DNA of 62,859 nt from an uncultured Prevotella sp. (GTDB lineage Bacteria; Bacteroidota; Bacteroidia; Bacteroidales; Bacteroidaceae): NCBI GenBank assembly GCA_945787895.1, contig CALZJQ010000003.1, forward strand, positions 1-62,859, in the 5' to 3' direction. The notes beneath the pieces are model-generated. The model was not told the origin of the DNA, ran no database searches, and saw only the letters and a program-made list of their open reading frames with translations. Below, in pieces: positions 17,258 through 26,659 of the stretch (its first letter is position 1; each line of letters opens with the position of its first letter). The translations under genes were made by a program, and so were the position numbers.

Positions 17258-18523
17258 TTGCGTTATTGGATATATATCATAATTAGCCTATGTCTCTTTT
17301 CCTGTGATTTTGTCTTGAATGACAGGAAGAAGCAGGATGTCACTCCTTGGGGGGAAGTGGTAGAGGATACTCATGACTCTTCCCAAGATGAGGATTTATC
17401 CGATTCCCTGAAGAGTGGACAGATGACGCTCGCTGATATAGTCAATGCCGGTGAACTTATCATGCTTACCATGTCAGGTCCTGAGACCTATTATGACTAT
17501 CATGGTCACGGATTGGGGTTGCATTATCTTCTTTGTGAAAAGTTTGCACAGAAGTTGGGGGTGTCGTTAAGGGTAGAGTTGTGCAAAGATACGACAGAGA
17601 TGCTTTCCCGGCTTCGTAACGGAGAAGCTGACATTATTGCGTTTCCTCTTCCTGTATCAAAAGCAAAGGGGAAAAATAATGATGCTGCTGTTTCTGAAAA
17701 TAATATGTATAGGGAATTGACACTCTGCGGAGTACATGACAGTCTCCGCACTTTTTCCTGGGCTGTAAAAAAGAGCAGTACTGAACTTTCAAAGACTCTT
17801 GATTCGTGGTTTGCGTCTTCTATGATAGCTGCTACGCAGCAGGAAATAAAGCAGACGATGAAGGTGGGGTTCGTGAAGCGTCATGTATATCCGTTTATGT
17901 TAAACAGGAAGGATGCTGTCATTTCCCATTACGATCATCTGTTCAGGAAATATGCACCTGTGGCAAAGTGTGACTGGACGCTTATTGCAGCCCAATGTTA
18001 TCAGGAGTCTTGTTTTGATCCGAAAGCAAAGTCATGGGCTGGAGCATGCGGACTCATGCAGATTATGCCATCTACCGCTGACCATTTAGGTCTTCCCCGT
18101 TCGCAGATATATGAACCAGAGGCAAATGTGTCAGCAGCATGCCGTTATATGGCTGAACTTCAGGGTAAGTTCGGTGATATTCCGAGCAGGCAGGAACGCA
18201 TACATTTCGCACTCGCTTGCTATAACGGCGGCTATCATCATATTCGTGATGCAATGGCTTTGACAAAGAAGTATGGGAAGAATCCTCGTCGCTGGGCTGA
18301 CGTAAGGGAGTTTGTCTTAGGACTTCAGTATCCCCGTTATTACAATGACCCTGTCGTAAAGAATGGATATATGCGCGGGTCAGAGACTGCTGACTATGTC
18401 AATCGTATCATAGACCGTTGGAATCAATATCGTGGGGCAACTAAAGGTAGGTATGGCACGGGGATGAATGCTCAGCCAACGAGGTCGAGACATAAGAATA
18501 AGTGGGACAAGGCGACTGAATAA
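17258..18523 (+). CDS. MltF-like lytic murein transglycosylase, lipoprotein
   Basis: Cleaves the glycan strands of peptidoglycan by the lytic transglycosylase reaction. It has 421 residues. The N-terminus has a short hydrophobic segment and lipobox Leu-Phe-Ser-Cys (Cys16), so a membrane anchor is expected. Residues about 60-230 resemble a periplasmic solute-binding domain, the non-catalytic half in MltF. Residues about 236-385 form the SLT domain, with the catalytic Glu250 in QES and the GLMQIMPSTA block at about 265-274. A stop codon in frame at 17249 rules out any upstream start, so the gene uses TTG at 17258. The C-terminal tail is basic. A terminator follows. Confidence 0.88.
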   Translation: MRYWIYIIISLCLFSCDFVLNDRKKQDVTPWGEVVEDTHDSSQDEDLSDSLKSGQMTLADIVNAGELIMLTMSGPETYYDYHGHGLGLHYLLCEKFAQKLGVSLRVELCKDTTEMLSRLRNGEADIIAFPLPVSKAKGKNNDAAVSENNMYRELTLCGVHDSLRTFSWAVKKSSTELSKTLDSWFASSMIAATQQEIKQTMKVGFVKRHVYPFMLNRKDAVISHYDHLFRKYAPVAKCDWTLIAAQCYQESCFDPKAKSWAGACGLMQIMPSTADHLGLPRSQIYEPEANVSAACRYMAELQGKFGDIPSRQERIHFALACYNGGYHHIRDAMALTKKYGKNPRRWADVREFVLGLQYPRYYNDPVVKNGYMRGSETADYVNRIIDRWNQYRGATKGRYGTGMNAQPTRSRHKNKWDKATE

Positions 18524-18530
18524 ATGAATA

Positions 18531-18570
18531 AAGAGTGGCTTCTTGCATACAAGCAAGAAGCCACTCTTTT
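18531..18570. terminator. bidirectional terminator between the MltF-like gene and tmRNA
   Basis: Perfect 16-bp inverted repeat AAGAGTGGCTTCTTGC (18531-18546) and GCAAGAAGCCACTCTT (18553-18568) with a 6-base loop, followed by TTATTTCTTT on the plus strand. It serves the plus-strand gene and, read the other way, the tmRNA. Confidence 0.88.
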
Positions 18571-18581
18571 ATTTCTTTCTG

Positions 18582-18976
18582 TGGAGCTGGAGGGAGTCGA
18601 ACCCTCGTCCAAACAGGGAAATCATACGCTTTCTACATGCTTATTCCAGCCTTTGATTTTCGTGTAGCAGCAAGACCTGGACCACCAACTGATACCTTAG
18701 CCTCTAAAGATTCGCAGATGATATGAGGCAAACCATCTGCTATCCCTGATATTTTTGCACCGCTTAATCAGTCAGCCTCAAGGCATGGGCTCTGAGCGAT
18801 GTCTCGTTCCAATGCCTGGCAAAGGAATAAAGCTAATCTACTATACTTCGATTAAGCAGCGAGAGCGTAGTTATTTTCGCCAATTAAATTGTTGACCGAT
18901 GGGATTATGGAGTCCACAGCCGTTACTCCGCATGCTTACGTACCACCTCGGCCTGCTGTCAAATCCAGTCAGCCCC
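18582..18976 (-). ncRNA. ssrA: tmRNA (transfer-messenger RNA)
   Basis: The 5' end (GGGGCTGACTGGATTTGACA, from 18976) and the 3' end (GGTTCGACTCCCTCCAGCTCC then A) pair as a 7-bp acceptor stem with one G-U. The T-arm sequence GGTTCGA is present; CCA is not encoded. The reading frame for the degradation tag is at 18881-18852: GGC GAA AAT AAC TAC GCT CTC GCT GCT TAA, giving GENNYALAA, a Bacteroidales-type tag. The length is about 395 bases. With SmpB, encoded at 5219-5698, it rescues stalled ribosomes. A 6-bp hairpin (TCAAGG/CCTTGA) sits directly before the mature 5' end and may guide processing. Confidence 0.95.
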
Positions 18977-19090
18977 TCAAGGTTGTTACCCTTGAAAAAG
19001 AGAGTGTTGCAACAAAAGACGGGTGTGCGTGAGCAAAGGTTTTTATAAAAAAAAGACTGCAATAACGCCTGTCTTCCGCCTTTCTGTCTG

Positions 19091-19122
19091 CAAAGGTAGC
19101 ACTTTTTTAGGACATAGACAAC
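19091..19122 (-). promoter_or_regulatory. promoter of ssrA
   Basis: On the minus strand GTTG (19122-19119), 20 bases, TACCTTTG (19098-19091). The start would be near 19084, so the precursor would carry a leader of about 108 bases that must be trimmed to the mature 5' end at 18976. Confidence 0.65.
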
Positions 19123-19159
19123 ATTTTTCGCATTATAATATTGAAAAATGTATAAAACC

Positions 19160-19200
19160 TATGACCAACAACCTGCAACCCACAACCAAAGACCAAAGGT
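19160..19200. repeat. short A/C-rich repeat arm (CCAACAACC words)
   Basis: ACCAACAACC-TGCAACCCACAACCAAAG-type sequence resembling one arm of the GGTTGTTGG repeats. It lies just past the stop codon of tamB (19225, minus strand). Confidence 0.45.
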
Positions 19201-19224
19201 CTGGACTTCCTTCCGATAGTACAG

Positions 19225-22200
19225 TCATTGACCTTTTTCCTCCTTTGTCTTCTTTCGTCCAAACAATTCACGCCAGCGGCTGAAGTCGCGTTTTAGGATA
19301 AGTCCCAGTCCCTGGGTGTTCAGGGAGTTTTTCGTGAAGTAGCGGTCGTTGGTCTGATTATATACTCTGATTGCAATATTTCCGTTTGGAAGAAGCAGGT
19401 AGCGCACGTCGAAATCGCCGATGAAACCCTGCGTGGCAGTTGCGGCATTGTCGCGATAGCCGAATTGTCCGTTGATTAACAGACGGTTGTTGAGCAGCGA
19501 ACCGTTGAGAAGTCCCTCGTATTCAGCATTGTTGAATCCTTCGTCGCCTGGAGATATGTTGGCTCCGAAGTTCCATTTTGAACTGTTTACAAACTTACTG
19601 AGTATGTTGTTCATCTGCTGGCTGAGAGTGCCGCTGAGAATACTCTGCATGGCAAGTGACGTCTGGCTGTTGCCTCTCGCATCCATGCCTGCGTTGTTCT
19701 CTGTCTGTGCGTAGAATCGTCCTACTGACAGCAGGTAGAGCACTTGCTGGTTTATTTTCTCCTCACTGTTGATGAGGGAGTAAATCATCTGTTTTACTTC
19801 AGTGTTGTTGGTGTGAGGCTCAAGGTTGAAGGAGACTACGGGAGCACCTGCCGTACCCGTAATGTCCATGAGGCAATCTACCCGGATGTTGTTGCTGGAG
19901 AAGGAACTGCCGATGTTGAGGTCAGCGAGTGAGACGCTGTTGAGCACATACCTTGCCTGAAGGTTGAGTATGGCGTTGAAGGGATCTCCTCCGAAATTGA
20001 TGGAACCACCGTTCTGGAAGTCGAAGTTACGGTGGACTACGTTCTGGATGGTCAGTTTATACGTGCCGTTGTCTATGAGATAGTTGCCGAAAAGGTCAAA
20101 TTTTCCTTTGTTGTAATAGTTTGCTCTCAGCACGCCCGTGCCATGGAGGTCTATATAGTCTCCCGTGCGTCCATCCATGAGTAGTTTCAGTGTAGCGTCA
20201 GGCGTGACGTTGAGCAGGAAATTCATCCTCATGTTGGTGCGTACGTCCACCTTCTGCTTTTCCTCATCGGAGGTGTCCTGCTGTCCGTCTGTCTTTTCAT
20301 TCTCATGTCGTGTGGCTGATTTCCATGTGATAAACTCCTGTTGCGAGAGGGCATCGGGGCTGGAGGCGTTGTAAACGACAAAACTGCCCGGCTCTACGTC
20401 GCCGTTGATGTCGAACGTCAGTTCGCTGCTCCTTCCCGTTATCTTGCAGTCGCCTGAGAGGAAGGCAGTGCCATAGAACGTGTTTTCCCCGAAATCGTTG
20501 AAGTCATAACAGAGGAAATTCTCTGCCTTTATGTCGAAATCGTAGGTCAGTCGTGAGAGGTTATGGTGATGCAGGCCGCCTGAGAAGTATGCTGCGTTGC
20601 CGTATTTGTCGTAGATAGGCTGGTTGGCAAGGCGTATGTCGTCCGGGACAAAGGTGATGGTGTCGCTGCGCAGGGAGTAACGGCAGTTGAGGGAAGAGAT
20701 GGTAAGTGCTCCGTCTGCTATGAGTTTTCCTTCGAGATTGACTCCTGACAACGGTCCGAAAAGGCGCACCTTTCCCTTTCCCCAGGCATCAATGTCTTCC
20801 ATGAAACTGCCACAGAAGGAATGCATGAAGTCTAAAGGTACTTTCACAGCCTCGATGTCGAGGTTGATGCGTGAACGCTGCGGTGATACGAAACCGTTGA
20901 TGTTGAGATACCTCTCGCCCTCTTCTTCCGTATGGGCTGTAATGTCTATCTGCTTTTCGTCATTGTTAAGCCTCACGTCTGCGTGCAGGTTGCCCATCCT
21001 GCCATACTCGAAGAGGAAGCCGTCCACATCGAGATGTCCGTTTGCTTCCGGTGTGGAGAGTATGCTCTTGCCGCAGAAATGACCTGTGGCAAGACCTCCA
21101 AACTCTACAGAATGGAAGTTGACAAGGTTCATGATATACTCTACGTTGACATTTTTCAAATCCACGGTGAGTGAGTCAGACGGGTATTTGGAAGCCTTTC
21201 CGTTGATGTAAATGTGCTGGTTGGCGTTTTCTACTGCGAAATGGTCTATCGAGAGCCTTCCGTCTGCATAGACGATGTCGCGCGAATGGAGATGCCAGAG
21301 GCTGTCACCTACATGGACGTTGGATGGACTGATACTGACTTTTGCCAGAGTAAGTCCGTTGGCGGAGGATGAGATGTTTGCTTTCGTGTTGAGCTGTCCG
21401 CTGAACTCGTCCTTGCTGTGATTGTCCCATGAGAGGTGGGTGGAAAGGATGTCGTCCTTCGCTTCTGCCTCAAGTATGACGGCGAGGGGGGATTTGCCTG
21501 CATTTCTCAACGTGAACGTGAGGTTGGAATGCAGGGATTGTTCGGGTGTCCAGAGCAACAGTTTGAGATTGTCAATCTTTTTCCCGTTTATTTCCAACGA
21601 CGGTGCATCGCAGTAAATGTTTGTCTGCTTCGCAAAATCATTGAAATATCCTTGTATCTCAAGTGGCTGTGCCAAGTCAAGGTCGATGCCGAGAAAGCGT
21701 TTCAGCAGGATAGTGGAACGTATTTCTCCCTTTAGTGCCATGTCGTTGACACGCTTGCCTGTCTGGGGTGTTACCGGGAATGATGGCAGATGGGCCTTCA
21801 GCAGGTTGGCGAGACTGTTTCCGAGGGTCGTCAGCCGGAAGTCTCCCTTGAGCATGAGGTCTGCAAAGTCGCTGTTGAGGCTGATTTCTTTCCCGTGTTC
21901 TCCTGCATGAGAGACGAGGCGGATGTTGTCTATGTGAAGGTACGGGGCTGTGATGTCACCGCCGTGCGGTCCGCCGATGATGTCGATGTCTTTGACTGAC
22001 ACCGAGCCTGTCATGTTGTCGATGTCGCTTCCTTTAAGGGAAATGTCAGCCTTTAGGCTGTAACTGTCATTCTTGCAGTTGTTTATTACGTTGAGTGGAA
22101 GGAGGTTTAGCCGGTCGATGTCAATGGAAGCGTCAAGGCTTTTCATTGCATCGGCAATGGAGGCGGTGGCATTGGCGGTGACTGTCACGTTGGGGTCGAT

Positions 22201-23634
22201 GACGTTGATGTCTGCCTTTACGCTGCCTTTGTGGTATTCTCCCTCAATGTTTGCGTTGGTATATGTGTAACCTTTGTATTCTATGTTGTTCAGGAGCGCC
22301 TTTATCGAAGCGTCGGAAAGTTTTTTGTCCTCTATCCTGGCATTGCAGTCAATGTCGGTGGAGATAATTCCGAGGTCGTCATTCGCCATCAGTTTTCCGA
22401 GGTCAAACGCTGAGGTCTTGATTATGCCGGAGATGTTGCCCTTGTCATATTCTGCGTTGATGCTCACATCTCCGCATTCACTCGTAACTATCTCTCCGTC
22501 AAAAGAAAGGGATTGCTTGCTTCCAGCGGTTGTTCCGCTTGCTTTCACGTCTCCGAGGGCGAGTACCTGCTGCGGTAAGGCCACTATGGCATTTATCTCT
22601 CCTATGATGCCCGATGAGGCGGAGAGTTGCAGTTTGTCTGTCTTCCAATGCGGGTCGGAGATGATTTTCCTGCATCCTGCTTCTGTTTCCAGGGAGAATG
22701 ACTTGTCCTTCGTGCCGATGTTTACTGAAGCATAGGCGTTGCCGTCCTTGCATTTTCCTCTGACATTACCTTTCATGGCAGGAAAACCGTCGAGTGAGAA
22801 AGGGAGGAAAAGGCTCATTTCCTGCGGTGAAAGGGTATGTATCTTTGCCGTGAAATCAGCGTTCAGTCCCTTTTCCTGTATCTTCTTGTCCCTGATGGAG
22901 TAGGAGAGGGCGAGCGACGGTATCTCGATGTCGCTTTTTTCTGTCTTCAGTTCAAAGTCCTTCATGCCGACATTTCCGTTGCTTGCATTGAGACGCATGG
23001 TGAGTTTGCTGACGTTGAGTCCGCATTTCTCTTTCAGGGAGAGTCGCTTTATGTTCACGTCAATGCTGTCGTCTGTCAGTTTGTAGAGGATGACATGACT
23101 GGACAGGCGGCTTATTTCCAGATGGTTTTCGTCCAGCCGCCCCGTTTTCTTTGGCTGGTATCTGAGGTTGTGCCTGATGTTTCCGTTGAGAATGACGAGC
23201 GAACTGATATGCAGGTCGAGAGGTTTCTTGTCTGTCTTGTCCTTGGAGGAGAGCGAATCTACCATAAACTGGAAGTTGTAGTCTTCCTCGGGCGAGTCCT
23301 TGTAGATGTTGGCGTCGAGTCCGAAGATTTGAACTGACGACAGGTTTATCTTTCCCTGCATGATGTCTATGACGTCTATCTTTGCCGACAGTCGGGGAAG
23401 GCGCAGCAGTCTCTCATTCTTTTGGTCGATGACGGTAAGCTCATCAATGACGATACGGTTGAGGAAACCGAGGTCCACTCTCTTTACATCTACCTTCGAA
23501 CCGATCTTTCCCGAAAGTTCAGAGCCTACAATGCGGGCAATCCCCGTCTGTATGACAGGGATATGGAGCAGTGTCATCATTATGGCGTAGATGATGACGA
23601 GTGTCCAGATGGTTCTTGACAGTATTTTCTTCAA
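19225..23634 (-). CDS. tamB: TamB-like translocation and assembly module protein
   Basis: Very large envelope protein (1469 residues) with a single N-terminal membrane helix (about 8-26), a long AsmA/TamB-like beta-rich body and the C-terminal DUF490/TamB domain (about 1130-1460, with the DGRTGDYIDLHGTG block, FGGDPFNAILNLQARY and LLPNGNIAIRVYNQTNDRYFTKNSLNTQGLG segments). In other bacteria TamB spans the periplasm and is proposed to carry phospholipids or assist outer-membrane protein assembly. The product ends in a basic tail. It is followed on the same strand side by tmRNA and preceded by yggS, from which a family A repeat separates it. Confidence 0.9.
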   Translation of the reverse strand: MKKILSRTIWTLVIIYAIMMTLLHIPVIQTGIARIVGSELSGKIGSKVDVKRVDLGFLNRIVIDELTVIDQKNERLLRLPRLSAKIDVIDIMQGKINLSSVQIFGLDANIYKDSPEEDYNFQFMVDSLSSKDKTDKKPLDLHISSLVILNGNIRHNLRYQPKKTGRLDENHLEISRLSSHVILYKLTDDSIDVNIKRLSLKEKCGLNVSKLTMRLNASNGNVGMKDFELKTEKSDIEIPSLALSYSIRDKKIQEKGLNADFTAKIHTLSPQEMSLFLPFSLDGFPAMKGNVRGKCKDGNAYASVNIGTKDKSFSLETEAGCRKIISDPHWKTDKLQLSASSGIIGEINAIVALPQQVLALGDVKASGTTAGSKQSLSFDGEIVTSECGDVSINAEYDKGNISGIIKTSAFDLGKLMANDDLGIISTDIDCNARIEDKKLSDASIKALLNNIEYKGYTYTNANIEGEYHKGSVKADINVIDPNVTVTANATASIADAMKSLDASIDIDRLNLLPLNVINNCKNDSYSLKADISLKGSDIDNMTGSVSVKDIDIIGGPHGGDITAPYLHIDNIRLVSHAGEHGKEISLNSDFADLMLKGDFRLTTLGNSLANLLKAHLPSFPVTPQTGKRVNDMALKGEIRSTILLKRFLGIDLDLAQPLEIQGYFNDFAKQTNIYCDAPSLEINGKKIDNLKLLLWTPEQSLHSNLTFTLRNAGKSPLAVILEAEAKDDILSTHLSWDNHSKDEFSGQLNTKANISSSANGLTLAKVSISPSNVHVGDSLWHLHSRDIVYADGRLSIDHFAVENANQHIYINGKASKYPSDSLTVDLKNVNVEYIMNLVNFHSVEFGGLATGHFCGKSILSTPEANGHLDVDGFLFEYGRMGNLHADVRLNNDEKQIDITAHTEEEGERYLNINGFVSPQRSRINLDIEAVKVPLDFMHSFCGSFMEDIDAWGKGKVRLFGPLSGVNLEGKLIADGALTISSLNCRYSLRSDTITFVPDDIRLANQPIYDKYGNAAYFSGGLHHHNLSRLTYDFDIKAENFLCYDFNDFGENTFYGTAFLSGDCKITGRSSELTFDINGDVEPGSFVVYNASSPDALSQQEFITWKSATRHENEKTDGQQDTSDEEKQKVDVRTNMRMNFLLNVTPDATLKLLMDGRTGDYIDLHGTGVLRANYYNKGKFDLFGNYLIDNGTYKLTIQNVVHRNFDFQNGGSINFGGDPFNAILNLQARYVLNSVSLADLNIGSSFSSNNIRVDCLMDITGTAGAPVVSFNLEPHTNNTEVKQMIYSLINSEEKINQQVLYLLSVGRFYAQTENNAGMDARGNSQTSLAMQSILSGTLSQQMNNILSKFVNSSKWNFGANISPGDEGFNNAEYEGLLNGSLLNNRLLINGQFGYRDNAATATQGFIGDFDVRYLLLPNGNIAIRVYNQTNDRYFTKNSLNTQGLGLILKRDFSRWRELFGRKKTKEEKGQ

Positions 23635-23649
23635 TGAGAGTTGATTTTT

Positions 23650-23769
23650 TATACGGTTTTAAGGTTATACGGTTGTGAGGTTTTTTAGGTTATAAGGTTT
23701 TACGGTTATAGGAAGTTACAATCAGCCTTGGCAAATCTCCGTAAAACCTTAAAACCCTAAAACCGAAAA
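23650..23769. repeat. family A inverted-repeat element, copy 2
   Basis: GGTTTTAAGGTTATACGG-type left arm, centre GGAAGTTACAATCAGCC, then CTCCGTAAAACCTTAAAACC right arm. It fills the space between the tamB start (23634) and the yggS stop (23773). Confidence 0.7.
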
Positions 23770-23772
23770 CAA

Positions 23773-24444
23773 TCAATAGACTCTTGGCCCGAAGATGGTC
23801 GTTCCGATTCTGACCATCGTGCTTCTGCATTGCTGGGCAATGAGGTAATCGCCGCTCATGCCGTATGAACGTTCGGAGAAATAGGGCTTGTCGTAGAAAT
23901 ATCCGGCTTTCATCTCGTCGAAGAAGTCGGCGGCTTTCGTGAACTCTGCCCTTATCTGAGCCTCGTCATCCACGTTGCTTGCCATCATCATGATGCCGCA
24001 TATCCTGACGTGGCGCATCTCTTTCCATTCTCCTTGTGCGAGGAGCGCGCGGCATTCCTCCATCGTCATGCCGCTCTTCGTCTCTTCTTTGGCAATATGC
24101 AGTTCGAGAAGTACGTCAATGACACGTCCTGCTTTCTCTGCTTGTCTATTTACTTCTTTCAGTAGTCGTAGAGAGTCGATAGTCTCAATCATAGAGACAT
24201 ACGGTGCGATATATTTCACTTTGTTGGTTTGAAGGTGTCCGATAAAGTGCCACCGTATATCGTCGGGCAGTTCTTCATGCTTGCTTCGAAGTTCCTGTTC
24301 ACGACTTTCGCCGAATATTCTCTGTCCTGCGTTGTATGCCTCAAGGATGTATTCCTTAGGATGAAACTTGCTGACAGCGACCAGCTTGACGCCATCAGCA
24401 AGTGTTTCTTTTACTTTTAGCAGGTTTTCCTTTACAGGGTACAT
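23773..24444 (-). CDS. YggS/PROSC-family PLP homeostasis protein
   Basis: Single-domain PLP-binding TIM-barrel protein of 223 residues that in other bacteria maintains PLP levels and affects amino-acid pools. The PLP lysine is Lys26 in VKLVAVSKFHP. Family motifs GESREQELRSKHE and RWHFIGHLQTNKVKYI follow, with the C-terminal YGMSGDY and RIGTTIFG segments. I chose the ATG complementary to 24442-24444 because GAAGGAAAG lies directly before it. An ATG ten codons upstream would fall at the edge of the family A repeat that starts at 24472. Confidence 0.93.
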   Translation of the reverse strand: MYPVKENLLKVKETLADGVKLVAVSKFHPKEYILEAYNAGQRIFGESREQELRSKHEELPDDIRWHFIGHLQTNKVKYIAPYVSMIETIDSLRLLKEVNRQAEKAGRVIDVLLELHIAKEETKSGMTMEECRALLAQGEWKEMRHVRICGIMMMASNVDDEAQIRAEFTKAADFFDEMKAGYFYDKPYFSERSYGMSGDYLIAQQCRSTMVRIGTTIFGPRVY

Positions 24445-24471
24445 CTTTCCTTCTTTAATATGTGGTGGATT

Positions 24472-24723
24472 CAACTTCCGCAGGTTAATGACTTGCCCAG
24501 TTTCATAGGGTTGTGGGGTTGTAAGGTTTTCTGTTTCTGTTATGTGGTTATTGGGTTACAAGGTTGTACGGAAGTTACAGACCGCCGTTACAAACCTCCG
24601 TATAACCATAAAACCTCAAAACCGTATAACCGTAAATAGACATATCTCCGAAAAACCTTAAAACCACAAAACCTTAAAACCACAAAACCTTAAAACCGAA
24701 GAAGTTGAAGCTTGCGAAACGAA
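24472..24723 (-). repeat. MITE-like inverted-repeat element, family A copy 3
   Basis: Read on the minus strand this closely follows the element at 459-694: the CGTTTCGCAAGCTTCAACTT end (24722-24703), GGAGATATGTCTATTTACGG, TACGGAGGTTTGTAACGGCG, CTGTAACTTCCG, then CCTTGTAACCCAATAACC and an end resembling CCTGCGGAAGTTG. Identity across the ~200-bp core looks around 90 percent by eye. No flanking direct repeat is obvious. It separates yggS from the DUF4494 gene. Confidence 0.75.
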
Positions 24724-24755
24724 AATAGCGGGAAAAAGCAGTTTGTCTTGCAGAC

Positions 24756-25250
24756 TTACTGCTCCTCATACTCAGGCTTGTCGTCCTTCTTTTCTGCCAG
24801 AGCCTTGCCGTCATGCTCAAAGACGTCGAGGATCTGTGTCTCTGCGACGCTTGCGATGACGTAGTCTATCATGGTCTTTCCCATAACATCGTTGATGTAG
24901 GTCACAGCCTGTGGCAGGGAATGAGCCTGTACGAGATAGTTGACGGCAGTCTTTTTCTCTTTTCCTTTCTTCTCGTCGATGGTGATGAAGAACAGTTTTG
25001 CCTTGAACCAGCGGTCGTCTGCAGGCATGTCGGAGAAGAATATCTCCTTGTATGCAGCCTGCTTTATGTCCTTGATGTTAAACTCTCCGACGATATAGGC
25101 TGACATTTCTTCCGTTATGATGGTCTCAGTCTCGGTAAAGGAGAACGCATCCACCACATACTGCTCCGTAATGGGCTTCTGTATGCCTTCGTCATTCAAC
25201 TTGTCGTAACGTACCTTTACCTCAAACCATTCTGATGTTCTTGATCTCAT
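24756..25250 (-). CDS. DUF4494 domain protein
   Basis: 164 residues of a conserved Bacteroidetes family without known function. The start RTSEWFEVKVRYDKLNDEGIQK and the later FSFTETETIITEEMSAY and RWFKAKLFFITIDEKKGKEKK segments are characteristic. It is soluble, with a charged C-terminal tail. A -7 element (TAACTTTG, 25300-25293) lies about 43 bases upstream of the start codon; a -33 element is not clear. It is divergent from the aminotransferase gene. Confidence 0.85.
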   Translation of the reverse strand: MRSRTSEWFEVKVRYDKLNDEGIQKPITEQYVVDAFSFTETETIITEEMSAYIVGEFNIKDIKQAAYKEIFFSDMPADDRWFKAKLFFITIDEKKGKEKKTAVNYLVQAHSLPQAVTYINDVMGKTMIDYVIASVAETQILDVFEHDGKALAEKKDDKPEYEEQ

Positions 25251-25292
25251 TTTCTTCTGTAAAATTATTTAGTTGTATGAATTTTCAAGATG

Positions 25293-25300
25293 CAAAGTTA
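25293..25300 (-). promoter_or_regulatory. -7 element for the DUF4494 gene
   Basis: Minus-strand TAACTTTG followed by CA. No good TTTG at the expected upstream distance. Confidence 0.45.
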
Positions 25301-25372
25301 GGAAAAATAATTGGAAAACGGATATATTTCCTGCCATAATGATGTTTGCGAGCAATTTTTATACATTATTTT

Positions 25373-25403
25373 TTTGCAAAGTGATATGTTTTCTATACCT
25401 TTG
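25373..25403 (+). promoter_or_regulatory. promoter of the aminotransferase gene
   Basis: TTTG (25373-25376), 19 bases, TACCTTTG (25396-25403). Start near 25410, leader about 35 bases. Confidence 0.75.
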
Positions 25404-25444
25404 CACTAATTTTACAAATATTACATCAAATTCATAAATCAACT

Positions 25445-26653
25445 ATGCCAGAGATTTCGATTCGTGGTCATGAGATGCCAGAATCTCCTATCAGGAAACT
25501 TGCTCCTTTAGCAGCAGCGGCAAAAAGGCGCGGCACCAAGGTCTATCATCTGAACATCGGTCAGCCTGACCTTCCTACTCCGCAGGTAGGACTTGATGCC
25601 TTGAAGAATATCGACCGCAACATCCTGGAATATTCTCCTTCTCAGGGTTATCAGTCATATAGGGAAAAACTCGTAGGTTACTATAGTAAATACAACATCA
25701 ACGTCACGGCGGATGATATAATAATCACCAGCGGTGGTTCGGAAGCCGTGCTTTTCTCGTTCCTCGCCTGCCTCAATCCCGGCGATGAGATTATCGTGCC
25801 GGAGCCGGCATACGCCAACTACATGGCTTTTGCCATTTCCGCAGGAGCGAAGATACGTACCATTGCCACGACCATTGACGAGGGTTTCTCCCTGCCTAAG
25901 GTGGAAAAGTTTGAGGAACTCATCAACTCACGCACACGTGCCATAATGATATGCAACCCCAACAACCCCACGGGCTACCTATACACACGTCGTGAGATGA
26001 ACCAGATACGTGACCTCGTGAAGAAATATGACCTCTATCTCTTCTCTGACGAAGTATATCGTGAGTATATCTATACGGGTTCGCCTTATATCTCTGCCTG
26101 CCACCTTGAGGGAATAGAGCAGAACGTCATCCTCATTGACTCCGTATCGAAGCGTTATTCCGAGTGCGGAATACGTATCGGTGCGCTTATTACGAAGAAC
26201 AAGGAGGTGCGTGCGGCTGTGATGAAGTTCTGCCAGGCCCGCCTTTCTCCTCCTCTTATCGGGCAGATAGTGGCAGAGGCGTCTCTCGATGCCCCGGAGG
26301 AATATCTCCGTGACGTGTATGACGAGTATGTGGAGCGCAGGAAAGTCCTCATCGACGGTCTCAACAGGATACCGGGGGTATATTCCCCGATACCTATGGG
26401 TGCGTTCTATACTGTGGCAAAACTGCCTGTCGATGACTCTGAGAAGTTCTGCCGTTGGTGCTTGGAGAAGTTTGAATATGAGGGCGAGACGGTCATGATG
26501 GCTCCCGCAGCCGGCTTCTACACCACTCCCGGTGCAGGCATCAATCAGGTGCGTATCGCATACGTCCTCAAGAAAGATGACCTTGAGCGTGCGCTCGTAG
26601 TGCTACGCAAGGCTCTCGAGGCATATCCCGGACGGGTGGATGAGGAAGCGTGA
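25445..26653 (+). CDS. class I/II PLP-dependent aminotransferase (aspartate aminotransferase family)
   Basis: 402 residues with the fold-type I layout. YHLNIGQPD is near 34, SPSQGYQSYRE near 64, CNPNNPTGYLY at 170-180, FSDEVYREY near 200, the PLP-binding Lys236 in DSVSKRYSECGIRIG, and the C-terminal arginine in INQVRIAYV. The donor and acceptor are not evident; aspartate, aromatic or branched-chain amino acids are all possible. It has its own promoter and is followed after 110 bases of A/C-rich repeat by the LolC/E-like permease. Moderate certainty about class, low about substrate. Confidence 0.88.
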   Translation: MPEISIRGHEMPESPIRKLAPLAAAAKRRGTKVYHLNIGQPDLPTPQVGLDALKNIDRNILEYSPSQGYQSYREKLVGYYSKYNINVTADDIIITSGGSEAVLFSFLACLNPGDEIIVPEPAYANYMAFAISAGAKIRTIATTIDEGFSLPKVEKFEELINSRTRAIMICNPNNPTGYLYTRREMNQIRDLVKKYDLYLFSDEVYREYIYTGSPYISACHLEGIEQNVILIDSVSKRYSECGIRIGALITKNKEVRAAVMKFCQARLSPPLIGQIVAEASLDAPEEYLRDVYDEYVERRKVLIDGLNRIPGVYSPIPMGAFYTVAKLPVDDSEKFCRWCLEKFEYEGETVMMAPAAGFYTTPGAGINQVRIAYVLKKDDLERALVVLRKALEAYPGRVDEEA

Positions 26654-26659
26654 AAATAA

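Noticed and set aside
20687-21082. Several frames antisense to tamB (for example 131, 153 and 166 codons)
   Set aside because: The codon pattern follows the tamB frame; these are complementary shadows rich in Ser, Arg and Leu.
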